DNA from: Dyadobacter chenwenxiniae
GTDB lineage: Bacteria; Bacteroidota; Bacteroidia; Cytophagales; Spirosomataceae
Direction: 5' to 3'
Assembly (NCBI RefSeq): GCF_022869785.1
Contig: NZ_CP094997.1
Location: 5,637,001 to 5,701,000, forward strand
DNA: 64,000 nucleotides
In this document: piece after piece, positions 40,974 to 49,547 of the stretch
Layout of the letters: every line of letters starts with the position of its first letter
How positions within the stretch are numbered: position 1 is the first letter of the stretch
Position numbers and translations under genes: made by a program
The notes under the pieces: generated by a model
Told to the model about the DNA's origin: nothing
What the model saw: only the letters and a program-made list of their open reading frames with translations
Databases searched by the model: none

Positions 40974-41786
40974 ATGGATTTCAAGGTAAATATGCCTTTT
41001 ATGAAGGATTTTAATGTTCGGTGGAAGCTTATCTTGCTTTCGGTTATGACGCTTTCGCTTGCTTCTTGCGGAGGTGAAAAAGAAGAAAAGCCTGCGGCTC
41101 CGGATGCGCCGGTTTATACATTGGTTTTTTTGGATAAAACGCAAAGCGTGCACGTTGATAAGCAATATGTCAACGACAAATATCGCCAGACGTTAACGGA
41201 CATTATCGAAACCAACATGAAGAATAAGGGCGATAAGCTGGAAGTCTATTTTATTCATGAAAACACATCAAAGGCGCGCGCTTTGTCATTGACTGTCAGA
41301 AGTGAAAAAGACAATGTAGAAGGGGCAAGTGCAACCGACCGCGAGGGAATCGAGACGGCATTTCAGCTTTCATTGCAAAAGGAAAAGGGCATTTATTTGA
41401 GACAATTGCTAGCCAAGCTCAATCAGCAAAACACAGGCGCTTCCAATCAATCAACAGACATTTGGGCTAGTCTGCCCGTAATTGCAAAAGCAGGCGAAAG
41501 TGGCTCAGAAGTAAAGGTTTACTATTTCAGCGATATGGTAGAAAGTGTAAAAGGGGCTAACCGCCGCGATTTCCACATTAAGCCTCCCAAAAATGACTCC
41601 GAAGCAGAGCAAGACGCAAAAGAAGACACCAAGCAATTAGAGAAATACGCTATTGGCTCACCACAAGTAACAATCGTCTCCCCATTCGAACCAACTGCAT
41701 CCAGCAAAGAAAACAACCCGCACGTAACACATTATTGGCAAACATTATTCCAGGAACTGGGCGGGGTAAGTGTAGAGGAACTTTGA
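40974..41786 (+). CDS. lipoprotein with a von Willebrand A-like motif
   Basis: A 270-residue lipoprotein (VMTLSLASC, lipid cysteine near residue 32; a later ATG at 41001 is an equally plausible start). After a short linker the sequence YTLVFLDKTQSVHVDKQYV resembles the first strand and DxTxS metal site of von Willebrand A domains. It is followed by a helix (KYRQTLTDIIETNMKNKGDKL) and a strand (EVYFIHE). A later strand KVYYFSDMVES fits the same fold. I do not recognise a named family; the domain call is inference. Confidence 0.65.
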   Translation: MDFKVNMPFMKDFNVRWKLILLSVMTLSLASCGGEKEEKPAAPDAPVYTLVFLDKTQSVHVDKQYVNDKYRQTLTDIIETNMKNKGDKLEVYFIHENTSKARALSLTVRSEKDNVEGASATDREGIETAFQLSLQKEKGIYLRQLLAKLNQQNTGASNQSTDIWASLPVIAKAGESGSEVKVYYFSDMVESVKGANRRDFHIKPPKNDSEAEQDAKEDTKQLEKYAIGSPQVTIVSPFEPTASSKENNPHVTHYWQTLFQELGGVSVEEL

Positions 41787-41795
41787 GTTAGGTTA

Positions 41796-42455
41796 TCAGA
41801 AATTTTGAAGTGCTTTTAAGTTCTCCGCGTCGTTGAACATGGCGGCAATAGGAATTTTAAACCCTTCAATTACAAAGCTCTCAATATGGCCTTGGGAAGA
41901 TTTTAGTATAAGATTATATTCATCATCTACAAGGTGATACTGTTCGATCGTTTGGTTTTCAGGGTCAACGATCCAATATTCCTCAATTTTGTGAGCTTGA
42001 TAATCGAGAAACTTCAGTATCCTATGTGATACTTGTGTCGAAAAACCAAGTATTTCAACCACAAAGTTTGGGGGCGGAAGAACCGGTAATGACTCGATAA
42101 AAAGTGTTTTTTCTTTACGGTAAAAGCATATGTTGGGTCGATAGCAATTTCTTGTAAAAGCAACCATAGCATCAAAAATTAGGAAGCTCGTGGAAATGTC
42201 GATTATGAATTCATCAAGTAACCTCGCAAGAAACAGGCCGACTGCTTCTTGCGAGGAGGACGACGAAATTGGTATGATAGAACCATTGATGAATTCGCTC
42301 TTTTCTCCATTTAGATTATTAATGTAGAAGTTAGAAAGCAGAATCTGTTCGTCCCTTAAAAGATCATTAATCTTTTCAATAATTAAGTATGCGTCTGGCT
42401 GATCGAGAAGTCTTGCAATCGCATTTTCTCTTAATTGCTTGTAATCTTGGTTCAT
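41796..42455 (-). CDS. Uma2 family (DUF820) PD-(D/E)XK-type protein
   Basis: A 219-residue protein of the Uma2 restriction-endonuclease-like family. The core NFVVEILGFSTQ...RILKFLDYQAHKIEEYWIVDPENQTIEQY shows the expected catalytic Glu and Lys/aromatic helix. The usual P-D pair before the strand reads P-P-N, so one metal ligand may be missing. The family is abundant in cyanobacteria and scattered elsewhere, with no established role. Starting at 42455 (MNQDYKQLRENA) avoids overlap with yifB. It looks like an accessory gene. Confidence 0.75.
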   Translation of the reverse strand: MNQDYKQLRENAIARLLDQPDAYLIIEKINDLLRDEQILLSNFYINNLNGEKSEFINGSIIPISSSSSQEAVGLFLARLLDEFIIDISTSFLIFDAMVAFTRNCYRPNICFYRKEKTLFIESLPVLPPPNFVVEILGFSTQVSHRILKFLDYQAHKIEEYWIVDPENQTIEQYHLVDDEYNLILKSSQGHIESFVIEGFKIPIAAMFNDAENLKALQNF

Positions 42456-42481
42456 GTTTTTGTAGATTAAATAGTGTTGTG

Positions 42482-44023
42482 TTACCCAGCCCAATTCTCC
42501 CGATCCAGGCTCCGATATTGAATCGCTTCGGCGAGATGTTCTACTTTAATGTCAGCGCTTCCCGCGAGGTCGGCAATGGTTCGGGATACTTTCAGAATGC
42601 GGTCATAAGCTCGGGCGGAGAGGCCGAGGCGTTCCATGGCGGTGCGTAGGAGGGCTTTTCCAGGGTCGCTGATGATGCAGATCTCCTTAACCATTTCGGG
42701 GGACATCATGGCGTTGGAGTAAATTTCTTTGTGGTTTTTGAACCGCTCGGTCTGCATTTCACGTGCTTTGATCACACGTGCACGAATTTGTTCACTGCTT
42801 TCCGATTTGCGCGTTGAGGCAATTTGGTCAAAGGAAACGGGCGTAACTTCCACATGCAGGTCAATGCGGTCCAGGAGCGGACCGCTGATTTTGTTGAGAT
42901 ATTTTTGTACAACACCCGTTCCGCAAACACATTGCTTTTCCGGATGGTTGTAGTAGCCGCACGGACAGGGATTCATGCTCGCAATGAGCATAAAGTTAGC
43001 AGGAAATTCAACCGTCATTTTTGCCCTGGAAATGGTCACTTTCCGTTCTTCCAGCGGCTGACGCATCACTTCCAGCACCGAACGTTTGAATTCGGGCAGT
43101 TCATCGAGAAACAGCACACCATTATGGGAAAGGGAAATTTCACCAGGCTGCGGAAAGCTGCCACCACCCACCAGCGCAACGTCACTTATAGAATGATGCG
43201 GTGACCGAAAAGGCCGGCGCGAAACAAGCGTAGCCCTTTTGCCTAACTTCCCGGCAACAGAATGTATTTTCGTCGTTTCCAATGCTTCCGGCAAACTTAA
43301 CGGCGGCAAAATGCTTGGAATGCGCTTGGCCAACATTGTTTTACCAGCGCCGGGAGGGCCTATCATAATCGCATTGTGCCCGCCTGCGGCCGTAATTTCC
43401 AAAGCCCTTTTGATATTTTCCTGTCCCTGAACATGCTCGAAATCGGCGTCATACTCATTCTGTGATGTGAAGAATAAATCACGTGTATCCACAACTAAAG
43501 GCTGAACATTGGATTTACCTTCAAAAAAGGCGATCGCATCCACGAGTGTTTCCACTGGAATGACGTCAATGTTGTTGACAATCGCGGCTTCGTGGGCATT
43601 TTCGGCGGGCAGGACAAAACCTTTGTAACCTTGTTTGCGCGCTTCAATGGCAATGGGCAGAACACCTTTAATTGGTCGCAAAATACCATCCAGCGAAAGT
43701 TCTCCAAGAATAATGTAGTCTTCAAGATTGAGTTGGCAATTCAGCTGTTCCGACGATTGGAGCACGCAGAGCGCAATAGGCAGGTCATAGGCGGAACCTT
43801 CTTTGCGAATGTCGGCAGGGGCGAGGTTCACCACCAGTTTTTGCCGGGGCATTTTGTAGCCGTAATATTTGAGCGAGGCCTCAACACGCTGCTGGCTTTC
43901 TTTCACAGAACTATCGGCCAGCCCGACCATATAAAAGCCCATTCCCTGGGCCACATTCACTTCAATCGTTGTGATTGTCGCATCCACGCCGTAAACGGCG
44001 CTTCCGTAAGTTTTCGCAAGCAT
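42482..44023 (-). CDS. comM: YifB/ComM family Mg-chelatase-like AAA+ ATPase
   Basis: A 513-residue protein with an N-terminal Lon-protease-like fold (about 20-130, MGFYMVGLADSSVKESQQRVEA) and a central AAA+ domain with Walker A GPPGAGKTMLAKR. The Mg-chelatase signature includes PCPCGYYNHPEKQCVCG, a cysteine-rich turn. ComM is a helicase promoting branch migration during natural transformation, and the family is widely conserved beyond transformable bacteria. It is divergent from the amidase gene by 60 bases. Confidence 0.93.
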   Translation of the reverse strand: MLAKTYGSAVYGVDATITTIEVNVAQGMGFYMVGLADSSVKESQQRVEASLKYYGYKMPRQKLVVNLAPADIRKEGSAYDLPIALCVLQSSEQLNCQLNLEDYIILGELSLDGILRPIKGVLPIAIEARKQGYKGFVLPAENAHEAAIVNNIDVIPVETLVDAIAFFEGKSNVQPLVVDTRDLFFTSQNEYDADFEHVQGQENIKRALEITAAGGHNAIMIGPPGAGKTMLAKRIPSILPPLSLPEALETTKIHSVAGKLGKRATLVSRRPFRSPHHSISDVALVGGGSFPQPGEISLSHNGVLFLDELPEFKRSVLEVMRQPLEERKVTISRAKMTVEFPANFMLIASMNPCPCGYYNHPEKQCVCGTGVVQKYLNKISGPLLDRIDLHVEVTPVSFDQIASTRKSESSEQIRARVIKAREMQTERFKNHKEIYSNAMMSPEMVKEICIISDPGKALLRTAMERLGLSARAYDRILKVSRTIADLAGSADIKVEHLAEAIQYRSLDRENWAG

Positions 44024-44083
44024 GTGTGTGTAATTTTAATTTCAGCAAAAATGCCTATTTTATCGACAAAATCAATCCTACTA

Positions 44084-45079
44084 ATGAAAAAGTTCTTCCT
44101 GTTGTTGCTAATTCTGATGGCGCTTGCCACTGCCGGATTTTCGCAGAAAACCACTCAATCATTGAAAGGCAAGACCATCTGCATTGATCCGGGTCATGGA
44201 GGGACCGCATTAACCGACAGTTACCGCGTTGGCCCCACAGGCGAGCGCGAAGAATGGGTCAATCTGAGAGTAGGGTCTATGCTTCAAAAAATGTTGCAGG
44301 AAAAAGGCGCAACAGTCATCATGACGAGAACGGAAGATAAAGTGGTTACACTGCCCGAAAGGGCTAAAATCGCAGTGGATAACAAGGCTGATGTTTTCGT
44401 TTCCATTCACCATAATGCAACCGCAGACTCATCCGTGAACTTCCCGATCATTTATTTTCATGGGAACGCTTCGGAAAATGCAGCTAGCGTGGATTTGGGA
44501 AAAGCGCTAGCCTCGCGATTGCTAATCCACTTACATCAACCAGATTCACCCGTTTCACTGGTTTCGGATTTTACCGTTTTTGCCACTTCGGGCGCTTCTG
44601 TTCTGAGAAATACTTACGGCATTCCGGCAATTCTGGCTGAGGCTTCGTTTTTTACAAATGCCGGAGAAGAGCAAAAGTTGAAACAAGAATCGCACAACCG
44701 CCATGAGGCGAAAGCTTACATGGAAGCATTGGAAGCTTTTTTTACCAAACCAATAGCAAAAATTGAAGTAAAAAATTCCAAAGTTCCTGCTATCCCTCCC
44801 TTCATTGTATTCCAGGAAGCCGAGCGGATGACGCCCATTGCCAAACGCTGGAAACAGGACTTCTTAGATGCTGAGCACCTGATGACCAGGGAAGATCCTG
44901 CGTCGTTAAATACGGCTTATGACTTGTTTACAAGATCAGCACGTTCTTTTCCGGATTCGCCGGTTGCGGCACAATGTCATGCAAGCCGCGCCAAGATCCT
45001 GGCATTGCAGAGCAAAAATACAGAAGCAGCTCAGGAAGCGCAGCGTGTAAATGAATACTACGTAAATTTTCGTAGATAG
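44084..45079 (+). CDS. N-acetylmuramoyl-L-alanine amidase (Amidase_3)
   Basis: A 331-residue exported zinc amidase that cuts the amide between MurNAc and the stem peptide. Signal peptide LLLLILMALATAGFSQ; catalytic domain (about 28-235) with zinc ligands in ICIDPGHGG, the Glu in REEWVNLRVG, VSIHHNA, and the catalytic Glu in ILAEASFFTN. The last 90 residues are helical with TPR-like spacing (DLFTRSARSFPDSPVAAQCHASRAKIL). The open frame reaches back to 43592 inside yifB, but the ATG at 44084 supplies the signal peptide. Likely role is cell separation or wall turnover. Confidence 0.92.
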   Translation: MKKFFLLLLILMALATAGFSQKTTQSLKGKTICIDPGHGGTALTDSYRVGPTGEREEWVNLRVGSMLQKMLQEKGATVIMTRTEDKVVTLPERAKIAVDNKADVFVSIHHNATADSSVNFPIIYFHGNASENAASVDLGKALASRLLIHLHQPDSPVSLVSDFTVFATSGASVLRNTYGIPAILAEASFFTNAGEEQKLKQESHNRHEAKAYMEALEAFFTKPIAKIEVKNSKVPAIPPFIVFQEAERMTPIAKRWKQDFLDAEHLMTREDPASLNTAYDLFTRSARSFPDSPVAAQCHASRAKILALQSKNTEAAQEAQRVNEYYVNFRR

Positions 45080-45090
45080 CTAATGTGCTG

Positions 45091-45939
45091 TTATTCAACA
45101 ACTGCTGAAACGCAAATGTACGTGGGGATAATCCCGGTGGCCCTTATACGAACCTCTGCATCTTCGGCTTGCGTATTTCCTGTGAGGACAAGCGCAGTAT
45201 CCAGGCCAAATTTATTTCCGCCCAGAATGTCCGTGTGCAATGTGTCACCGACCATGAGAATGTTCTGCTTATTGACATCCGGGTAGTTTTTAATGTGCTG
45301 ATAAGCAAAGATAAACATCTGGGGATCAGGCTTTCCGAAGCGGATGAATTGCCGGCCAATGGTGTCCTCGATCATTTTTGCCAATGCACCAACGGCAATG
45401 GACAAACGGCTTTTGGAGGCAGGATAGGTTTTGTCTGTATTGGCCACGATAACCGGAATGTTGCGTTTGCGCAGCAAATTCAATGTTTTTGTCAAATCTG
45501 TATTCCAGTCGAAGCCTTCGTCATCCAGGAAGACCAGCGCATTTACATCATTTACTGCGTTCAGGTCTAATTCTCTGATTGACAAGGTTTGCAAGTCAGT
45601 TGATCCAATGTAATGTGCAGAATTGTCGGTGCCCAAATACGCCACGACACCTTTTCTTACTTTTAATTCGAGATATTCCCTTGCCAGCATTCCGGATGAA
45701 ATGATGCGGTCGGGCGTAACGTCGTTGATCCCCAGTTTTACATAGGATTCAGCCAATTGTTCCGGGCTGCGGGAGGCGTCGTTGGTAACCACATAAAAAT
45801 CTTTGTTAGTTTCCCGTAAATAGGCAAATGTATTCTCAATGCCCGGAATAAGGCCATTATATGTTTTTAAAACGCCGAAAGCGTCGAAGAAAATAACTTC
45901 ATATTTGGATATTACAGACTTAAAATTGTCGAGGATCAT
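45091..45939 (-). CDS. HAD superfamily subfamily IIA phosphatase-like protein
   Basis: A 282-residue HAD-IIA protein (NagD/phosphoglycolate phosphatase-like). It has the C-terminal motif ILMVGDTLHTDILGGNKFGLDTALVLTG with the metal aspartate, and VVTNDASRSPEQ as motif II. Motif I reads FFDAFGVL: the nucleophile D19 is present but the usual second aspartate is F21. The same region in some HAD-IIA subgroups has W or F, so activity may persist, but general acid catalysis would differ. It is convergent with the amidase gene. Confidence 0.85.
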   Translation of the reverse strand: MILDNFKSVISKYEVIFFDAFGVLKTYNGLIPGIENTFAYLRETNKDFYVVTNDASRSPEQLAESYVKLGINDVTPDRIISSGMLAREYLELKVRKGVVAYLGTDNSAHYIGSTDLQTLSIRELDLNAVNDVNALVFLDDEGFDWNTDLTKTLNLLRKRNIPVIVANTDKTYPASKSRLSIAVGALAKMIEDTIGRQFIRFGKPDPQMFIFAYQHIKNYPDVNKQNILMVGDTLHTDILGGNKFGLDTALVLTGNTQAEDAEVRIRATGIIPTYICVSAVVE

Positions 45940-45984
45940 TCGTGCTGGTGTCTTGGAGTGAATAAAATGAGAGCGGAAATGTTG

Positions 45985-47025
45985 CTATAAATCGAGCGCT
46001 CTCAGGATTTTGTCTTCGTCAAAACCATCAATTGAAGGGAAATAAAGTTCATAAGCTTCCTTTTGTAGTTTGGCGCAGTAAGATCTGTGGAAAAAATATT
46101 TGCCGTATTTGATTACATAATTCAAAATAAAAAACCGGTAAGCTTCTTTCATAAACCGGACTTCATTGACCGTCAGTGGGTAAACCTGGTGGTATTCTTT
46201 CAGGAAAATCATAAAACGATCTTCCATTAACGGCCCCAGGAGATAGCTAAAAACCGTTCTGTCGCCTACATTCGAGCAGACGCGGGCGAAAAAGTAGAAA
46301 TCCATAATGCGCGAAGAAACCCGGAACCAGTCGTAATCCCACCTGGAATACAGCTTCAAATCATCCGTAACCGAGAAATTCCCAATGTTCCAGTCTACGA
46401 AAACAGGCATTTTATCAAATGAGCTAACATTCAGTCGCTGGATGTTCTTCATGAAAATATCGCATTGCCTTTTCAGAAGCTGGATATAACCGCGATGTTC
46501 GTACTGGCCCGTATCAGTGTCAAGAATTTCCAGTAAATGCTGAATGTCCGTGCGCAGGTTTTTGGAAGATTTTGGAATGGATTTTCCAGCCCGCAGACAA
46601 GCCAAATGGAATTTCGCCGTCTCATTGCCTAGCTTCTTGATATGATCTTCGTTGAGCCTTTTCGGAAGCCGGTTCATAGCTCTGATCGGGTTGTAAAAAA
46701 CCACCCAGGTGTCCACAAAATCTTCCTGATATCGGTAAGTATAAACCTGATTGTTTTTTACAAGTGACCTCGCTAGCACATTCTCAAACGGGTAAAGCAA
46801 ATTATTGGCAAGCGCCTGAATGATCCTGTGATCCTCTTTGAAATGCTCGTATTTGCCAAAATAGGAGAGTTTTGCAACAACAATATCATCGTTATCCAGC
46901 GTCACGCGAAAGACGTGATTCGTTGATACTTTGGCACTTATATCTTCAACAAATTTTACTCCAATGGAATTATCAAACCCCGCCCAGGCTTTTCGGATAA
47001 TTTCAGGATAATCTTTTAAACGCAT
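45985..47025 (-). CDS. phosphotransferase-like protein (APH/choline kinase fold)
   Basis: A 346-residue protein with the layout of aminoglycoside/choline kinases: an N-lobe lysine strand (DIVVAKLSYFGKYEHFKED), the catalytic-loop equivalent FVDWNIGNFSV, and the metal-binding segment RWDYDWFR. The H-G-D of the classical motif is replaced by V-D-W, so the identity is a distant-family call. No resistance or lipid operon surrounds it. The substrate is unknown. Confidence 0.7.
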   Translation of the reverse strand: MRLKDYPEIIRKAWAGFDNSIGVKFVEDISAKVSTNHVFRVTLDNDDIVVAKLSYFGKYEHFKEDHRIIQALANNLLYPFENVLARSLVKNNQVYTYRYQEDFVDTWVVFYNPIRAMNRLPKRLNEDHIKKLGNETAKFHLACLRAGKSIPKSSKNLRTDIQHLLEILDTDTGQYEHRGYIQLLKRQCDIFMKNIQRLNVSSFDKMPVFVDWNIGNFSVTDDLKLYSRWDYDWFRVSSRIMDFYFFARVCSNVGDRTVFSYLLGPLMEDRFMIFLKEYHQVYPLTVNEVRFMKEAYRFFILNYVIKYGKYFFHRSYCAKLQKEAYELYFPSIDGFDEDKILRALDL

Positions 47026-47147
47026 TTATATATTTATTTCAGCATTGCAAAATGTTGATGCTATGCTCTTTAGAATCTCAATTTGGTGTCAAAGTTAGCA
47101 ACTTCACCTGAGCCGACACGAGGCATATATCGAAACTTTGAATAATT

Positions 47148-48149
47148 TTGCAGGGCAATTTTACCTTATATACTTTGTTCTTCTACTTCTCCCGTTTTCT
47201 GGTCCGACTAGCATTGCCGATTTATTTGAAAAAGCTTTGTGTAAAAGGCTTCGATAAGCTGCACAAGGGTCCGGTGCTGCTAGCTTCCAATCACTCAGGT
47301 TCGTTTTTTGACGCCGTGGTTATAGGCTCCATTGTGCAGCAGCCCATATTCACGCTTACCCGCGGCGACGTTTTTAAGAAAAAAGCCGCAGCATTCTGGC
47401 TCCGGCAGATCAAGCTAATTCCGGTATTCAGAGGTTCAGAAGGCCGTCAATATGTTAAAAATCACGATGTTACCGTTCAGGAAGGTTATGATGCCATGAA
47501 GGGCGGCGGCGCGGTGATCATATTTTCGGAAGGCGTTTGCGTGAATGAATGGCGGTTGCGTCCGCTTGGAAAAGGAACAGCAAGAATGGCTTACCATACC
47601 TGGCATGGCGATAATGCACTGAAAAACATGGGTGTCGTGCCCACCGGAGTTAACTACGAACACTTTCGTGGACCGGGAAAAAGAGTTTCTCTGCGCTTCG
47701 GTGAAGCTATTTTGATCAATGATATCAAAACGGATCCGCTGGAATACGAGAGATGGCTGCGTGAATTCAATGAAATTTTGGAGCGGAAAATGAGTGCAGA
47801 AGTTTGGTCAATTCCGGCTGAATTATCAAAGGAAGAGAAGGCTCAGCGATTGGATGCATTGTTTGGCGATTGCCCGGTTCCCGCTGAGGGCAATGCAATT
47901 CAGAAGGCAATCGGTTGGTTTGGACGCGCAATTCATCGTCCTGTTTATAACTTGTTTGAACGAAAAACTGCAAAACTTACAGCAAGATCGGTTTTTTATG
48001 ATTCTGTGCTTTTCGGAATGTTAATGTATTTGTATCCCACTATTGTTGTTTTGCTATCCGTTATCATAGGCGCAATTGCTGGCTGGCAGGCAGGATTAGC
48101 ATTGTTTTTTGCATTGCCAATCCTGGCTTTATTGGGAAGCCGTTACTAG
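47148..48149 (+). CDS. 1-acyl-sn-glycerol-3-phosphate acyltransferase-like protein (PlsC family)
   Basis: A 333-residue membrane acyltransferase with motif I LLASNHSGSFFDAVVIGS (NHx5D variant), motif II FTLTRGDVFKK, and motif III IIFSEGVCVNEWRLRPLGKG. The C-terminus carries two hydrophobic helices (YDSVLFGMLMYLYPTIVVLLSV and IAGWQAGLALFFALPIL), unlike minimal PlsC. The only start near the 5' end is TTG at 47148; a stop codon lies 9 bases upstream in frame and there is no nearby ATG. A hairpin 4 bases after the stop is the likely terminator. Confidence 0.82.
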   Translation: MQGNFTLYTLFFYFSRFLVRLALPIYLKKLCVKGFDKLHKGPVLLASNHSGSFFDAVVIGSIVQQPIFTLTRGDVFKKKAAAFWLRQIKLIPVFRGSEGRQYVKNHDVTVQEGYDAMKGGGAVIIFSEGVCVNEWRLRPLGKGTARMAYHTWHGDNALKNMGVVPTGVNYEHFRGPGKRVSLRFGEAILINDIKTDPLEYERWLREFNEILERKMSAEVWSIPAELSKEEKAQRLDALFGDCPVPAEGNAIQKAIGWFGRAIHRPVYNLFERKTAKLTARSVFYDSVLFGMLMYLYPTIVVLLSVIIGAIAGWQAGLALFFALPILALLGSRY

Positions 48150-48153
48150 GAAG

Positions 48154-48186
48154 AGACTTTCCAAGTTTTGGAAACTTGGAAAGTCT
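48154..48186. repeat. 15-bp-arm hairpin between convergent genes
   Basis: AGACTTTCCAAGTTT (48154-48168) and AAACTTGGAAAGTCT (48172-48186) are perfect complements with a three-base loop. It begins 4 bases after the acyltransferase stop and lies 14 bases from the stop of the convergent VOC gene. It has no long T-tract; it may be a dispersed repeat serving as terminator. Confidence 0.9.
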
Positions 48187-48200
48187 AAACGCTCACCGAA

Positions 48201-49262
48201 TCAGTCCTTTACCCGGCTCAAACCCATCAATTTCAGCATCCAATCGGGCAGCGGCTTTTGATTTTTTCTTTTCTGAATATCCAGGAACCAGCCAATTTTT
48301 TTCAAAATAGGCAGCTTATGCGTTTCCACGAGCTCTATCAGCGTTCCGTCCGGATCTTCCAAATAGGCAAAACGTCCCGCGGCCGATTCCATGCCGAATG
48401 AGCTTTCGCTGTCAATCGTGAAAGGATATCCTTGTGCCTGCAGTTTGGATTTCAATGTGTCCATATCAATGGTGTCAAAGCACAAATGGATAAAGCCGCA
48501 ATCACCCCAGAACCGGTTCTCAAAGATTTTCTTAGGCGTACGATCAAGTGCCTGTACGAGCTCAATTTGAACATTGCCCAGCAACCGACTGAATGCGCCA
48601 TGCGGCGTAAATGTTTTTCTCAATAAAACCCTTCTGAAACGCTGCCCTTTGATAGAAGCCGGAATGTCTTCGAAAACACCCGATTGATCGTAAACAACTT
48701 CCAGTGGTTGAAGGAGATTTTCATAAAAAACCAGCGATTCATCAATGTTCGAAACCCCTACAACGACACCTGCTACGCCACCAACTGGTTTTCCCGTTTG
48801 CTGAAACCAAGTCTCATCGCTCGTAATCTGAAATGTATTTCCATAGGGGTCGCTGGCCCAGAACCCTTCTCCCTCCGGCAATGCAACCAATGGTCCAACG
48901 GCTTCTTTCGACTGACTTTTCAACCATTCATGTGCCTTTTTAACGTCTGGCGCTTTGAAACGGATTGCGTTGATGCCTAAGTCGCCAATCTCAACTTTGA
49001 AATTTGCAGGTTGAGACCTCCTGCTCGTAAATGACCAGATCTCCAATCCCCCTCCGCCGGCCAGATTAATGGCCAAAACAGCGTGTCTTTTATGCACCTC
49101 GCCGCCCGTGTAAGGCGTCATGAGCGGCGCTTCCGCTTTTTCATCGAAAACAGGAACATCGAAACCCAGCATCTTTCGATACCATTTCCAAGCGTCCGGC
49201 ACATTTTGGACACCAATTCCCACTTGTTGAATTCCTGAAATCAGCGGAGCACTCATTCTCAA
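48201..49262 (-). CDS. VOC superfamily (glyoxalase/bleomycin-type) protein
   Basis: A 353-residue protein with two or more vicinal-oxygen-chelate modules. The first (IQQVGIGVQNVPDAWKWYRKMLGFD) and second (GVAGVVVGVSNIDESLVFYENLL) are each followed by VOC strands; metal-ligand candidates are H and E in FIHLCFDT and TLIELVE. The duplicated layout and 350-residue length resemble 4-hydroxyphenylpyruvate dioxygenase-like or extradiol dioxygenase-like VOC proteins. I cannot assign a reaction. The ATG two codons in (49256) is an alternative start. Confidence 0.75.
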   Translation of the reverse strand: MRMSAPLISGIQQVGIGVQNVPDAWKWYRKMLGFDVPVFDEKAEAPLMTPYTGGEVHKRHAVLAINLAGGGGLEIWSFTSRRSQPANFKVEIGDLGINAIRFKAPDVKKAHEWLKSQSKEAVGPLVALPEGEGFWASDPYGNTFQITSDETWFQQTGKPVGGVAGVVVGVSNIDESLVFYENLLQPLEVVYDQSGVFEDIPASIKGQRFRRVLLRKTFTPHGAFSRLLGNVQIELVQALDRTPKKIFENRFWGDCGFIHLCFDTIDMDTLKSKLQAQGYPFTIDSESSFGMESAAGRFAYLEDPDGTLIELVETHKLPILKKIGWFLDIQKRKNQKPLPDWMLKLMGLSRVKD

Positions 49263-49497
49263 ATAAAGGTTATTTTGGGCTTAAAAAATATGAAGTCCGC
49301 GTGAAGCGGAAGGCAATTTTACAAAATTTAATGCAAACCAGGCACCAGTAAACGCAATTGCGGCGAAAATGTGAGGTGTGGAAAAAATTTCTTAGGATAC
49401 AAAACATAATTGGTTATTTGATAAACATAATAATTCATATCTTTAAATGAGATTTTCAGAATATTATTTTAAAAACCTGACAATCAACGCATCCATT

Positions 49498-49539
49498 ATG
49501 GCGCATTCATCGTATGTGTTACGAGCGCCGTCTCACTAA
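49498..49539 (+). other. possible 13-codon ORF upstream of aroB
   Basis: MAHSSYVLRAPSH ends 8 bases before the aroB start. GGCGC (49500-49504) and GCGCC (49526-49530) inside it can pair. There is no T-tailed terminator, so it is not an attenuator of the ilv/leu kind. The upstream region 49263-49497 is AT-rich with nothing else I can name. Coding status is uncertain. Confidence 0.25.
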
Positions 49540-49547
49540 ATAGTAGA

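Noticed and set aside
43592..44083. A 164-residue N-terminal extension of the amidase
   Set aside because: It runs antisense through yifB and would bury a clear signal peptide; the ATG at 44084 is the likely start.
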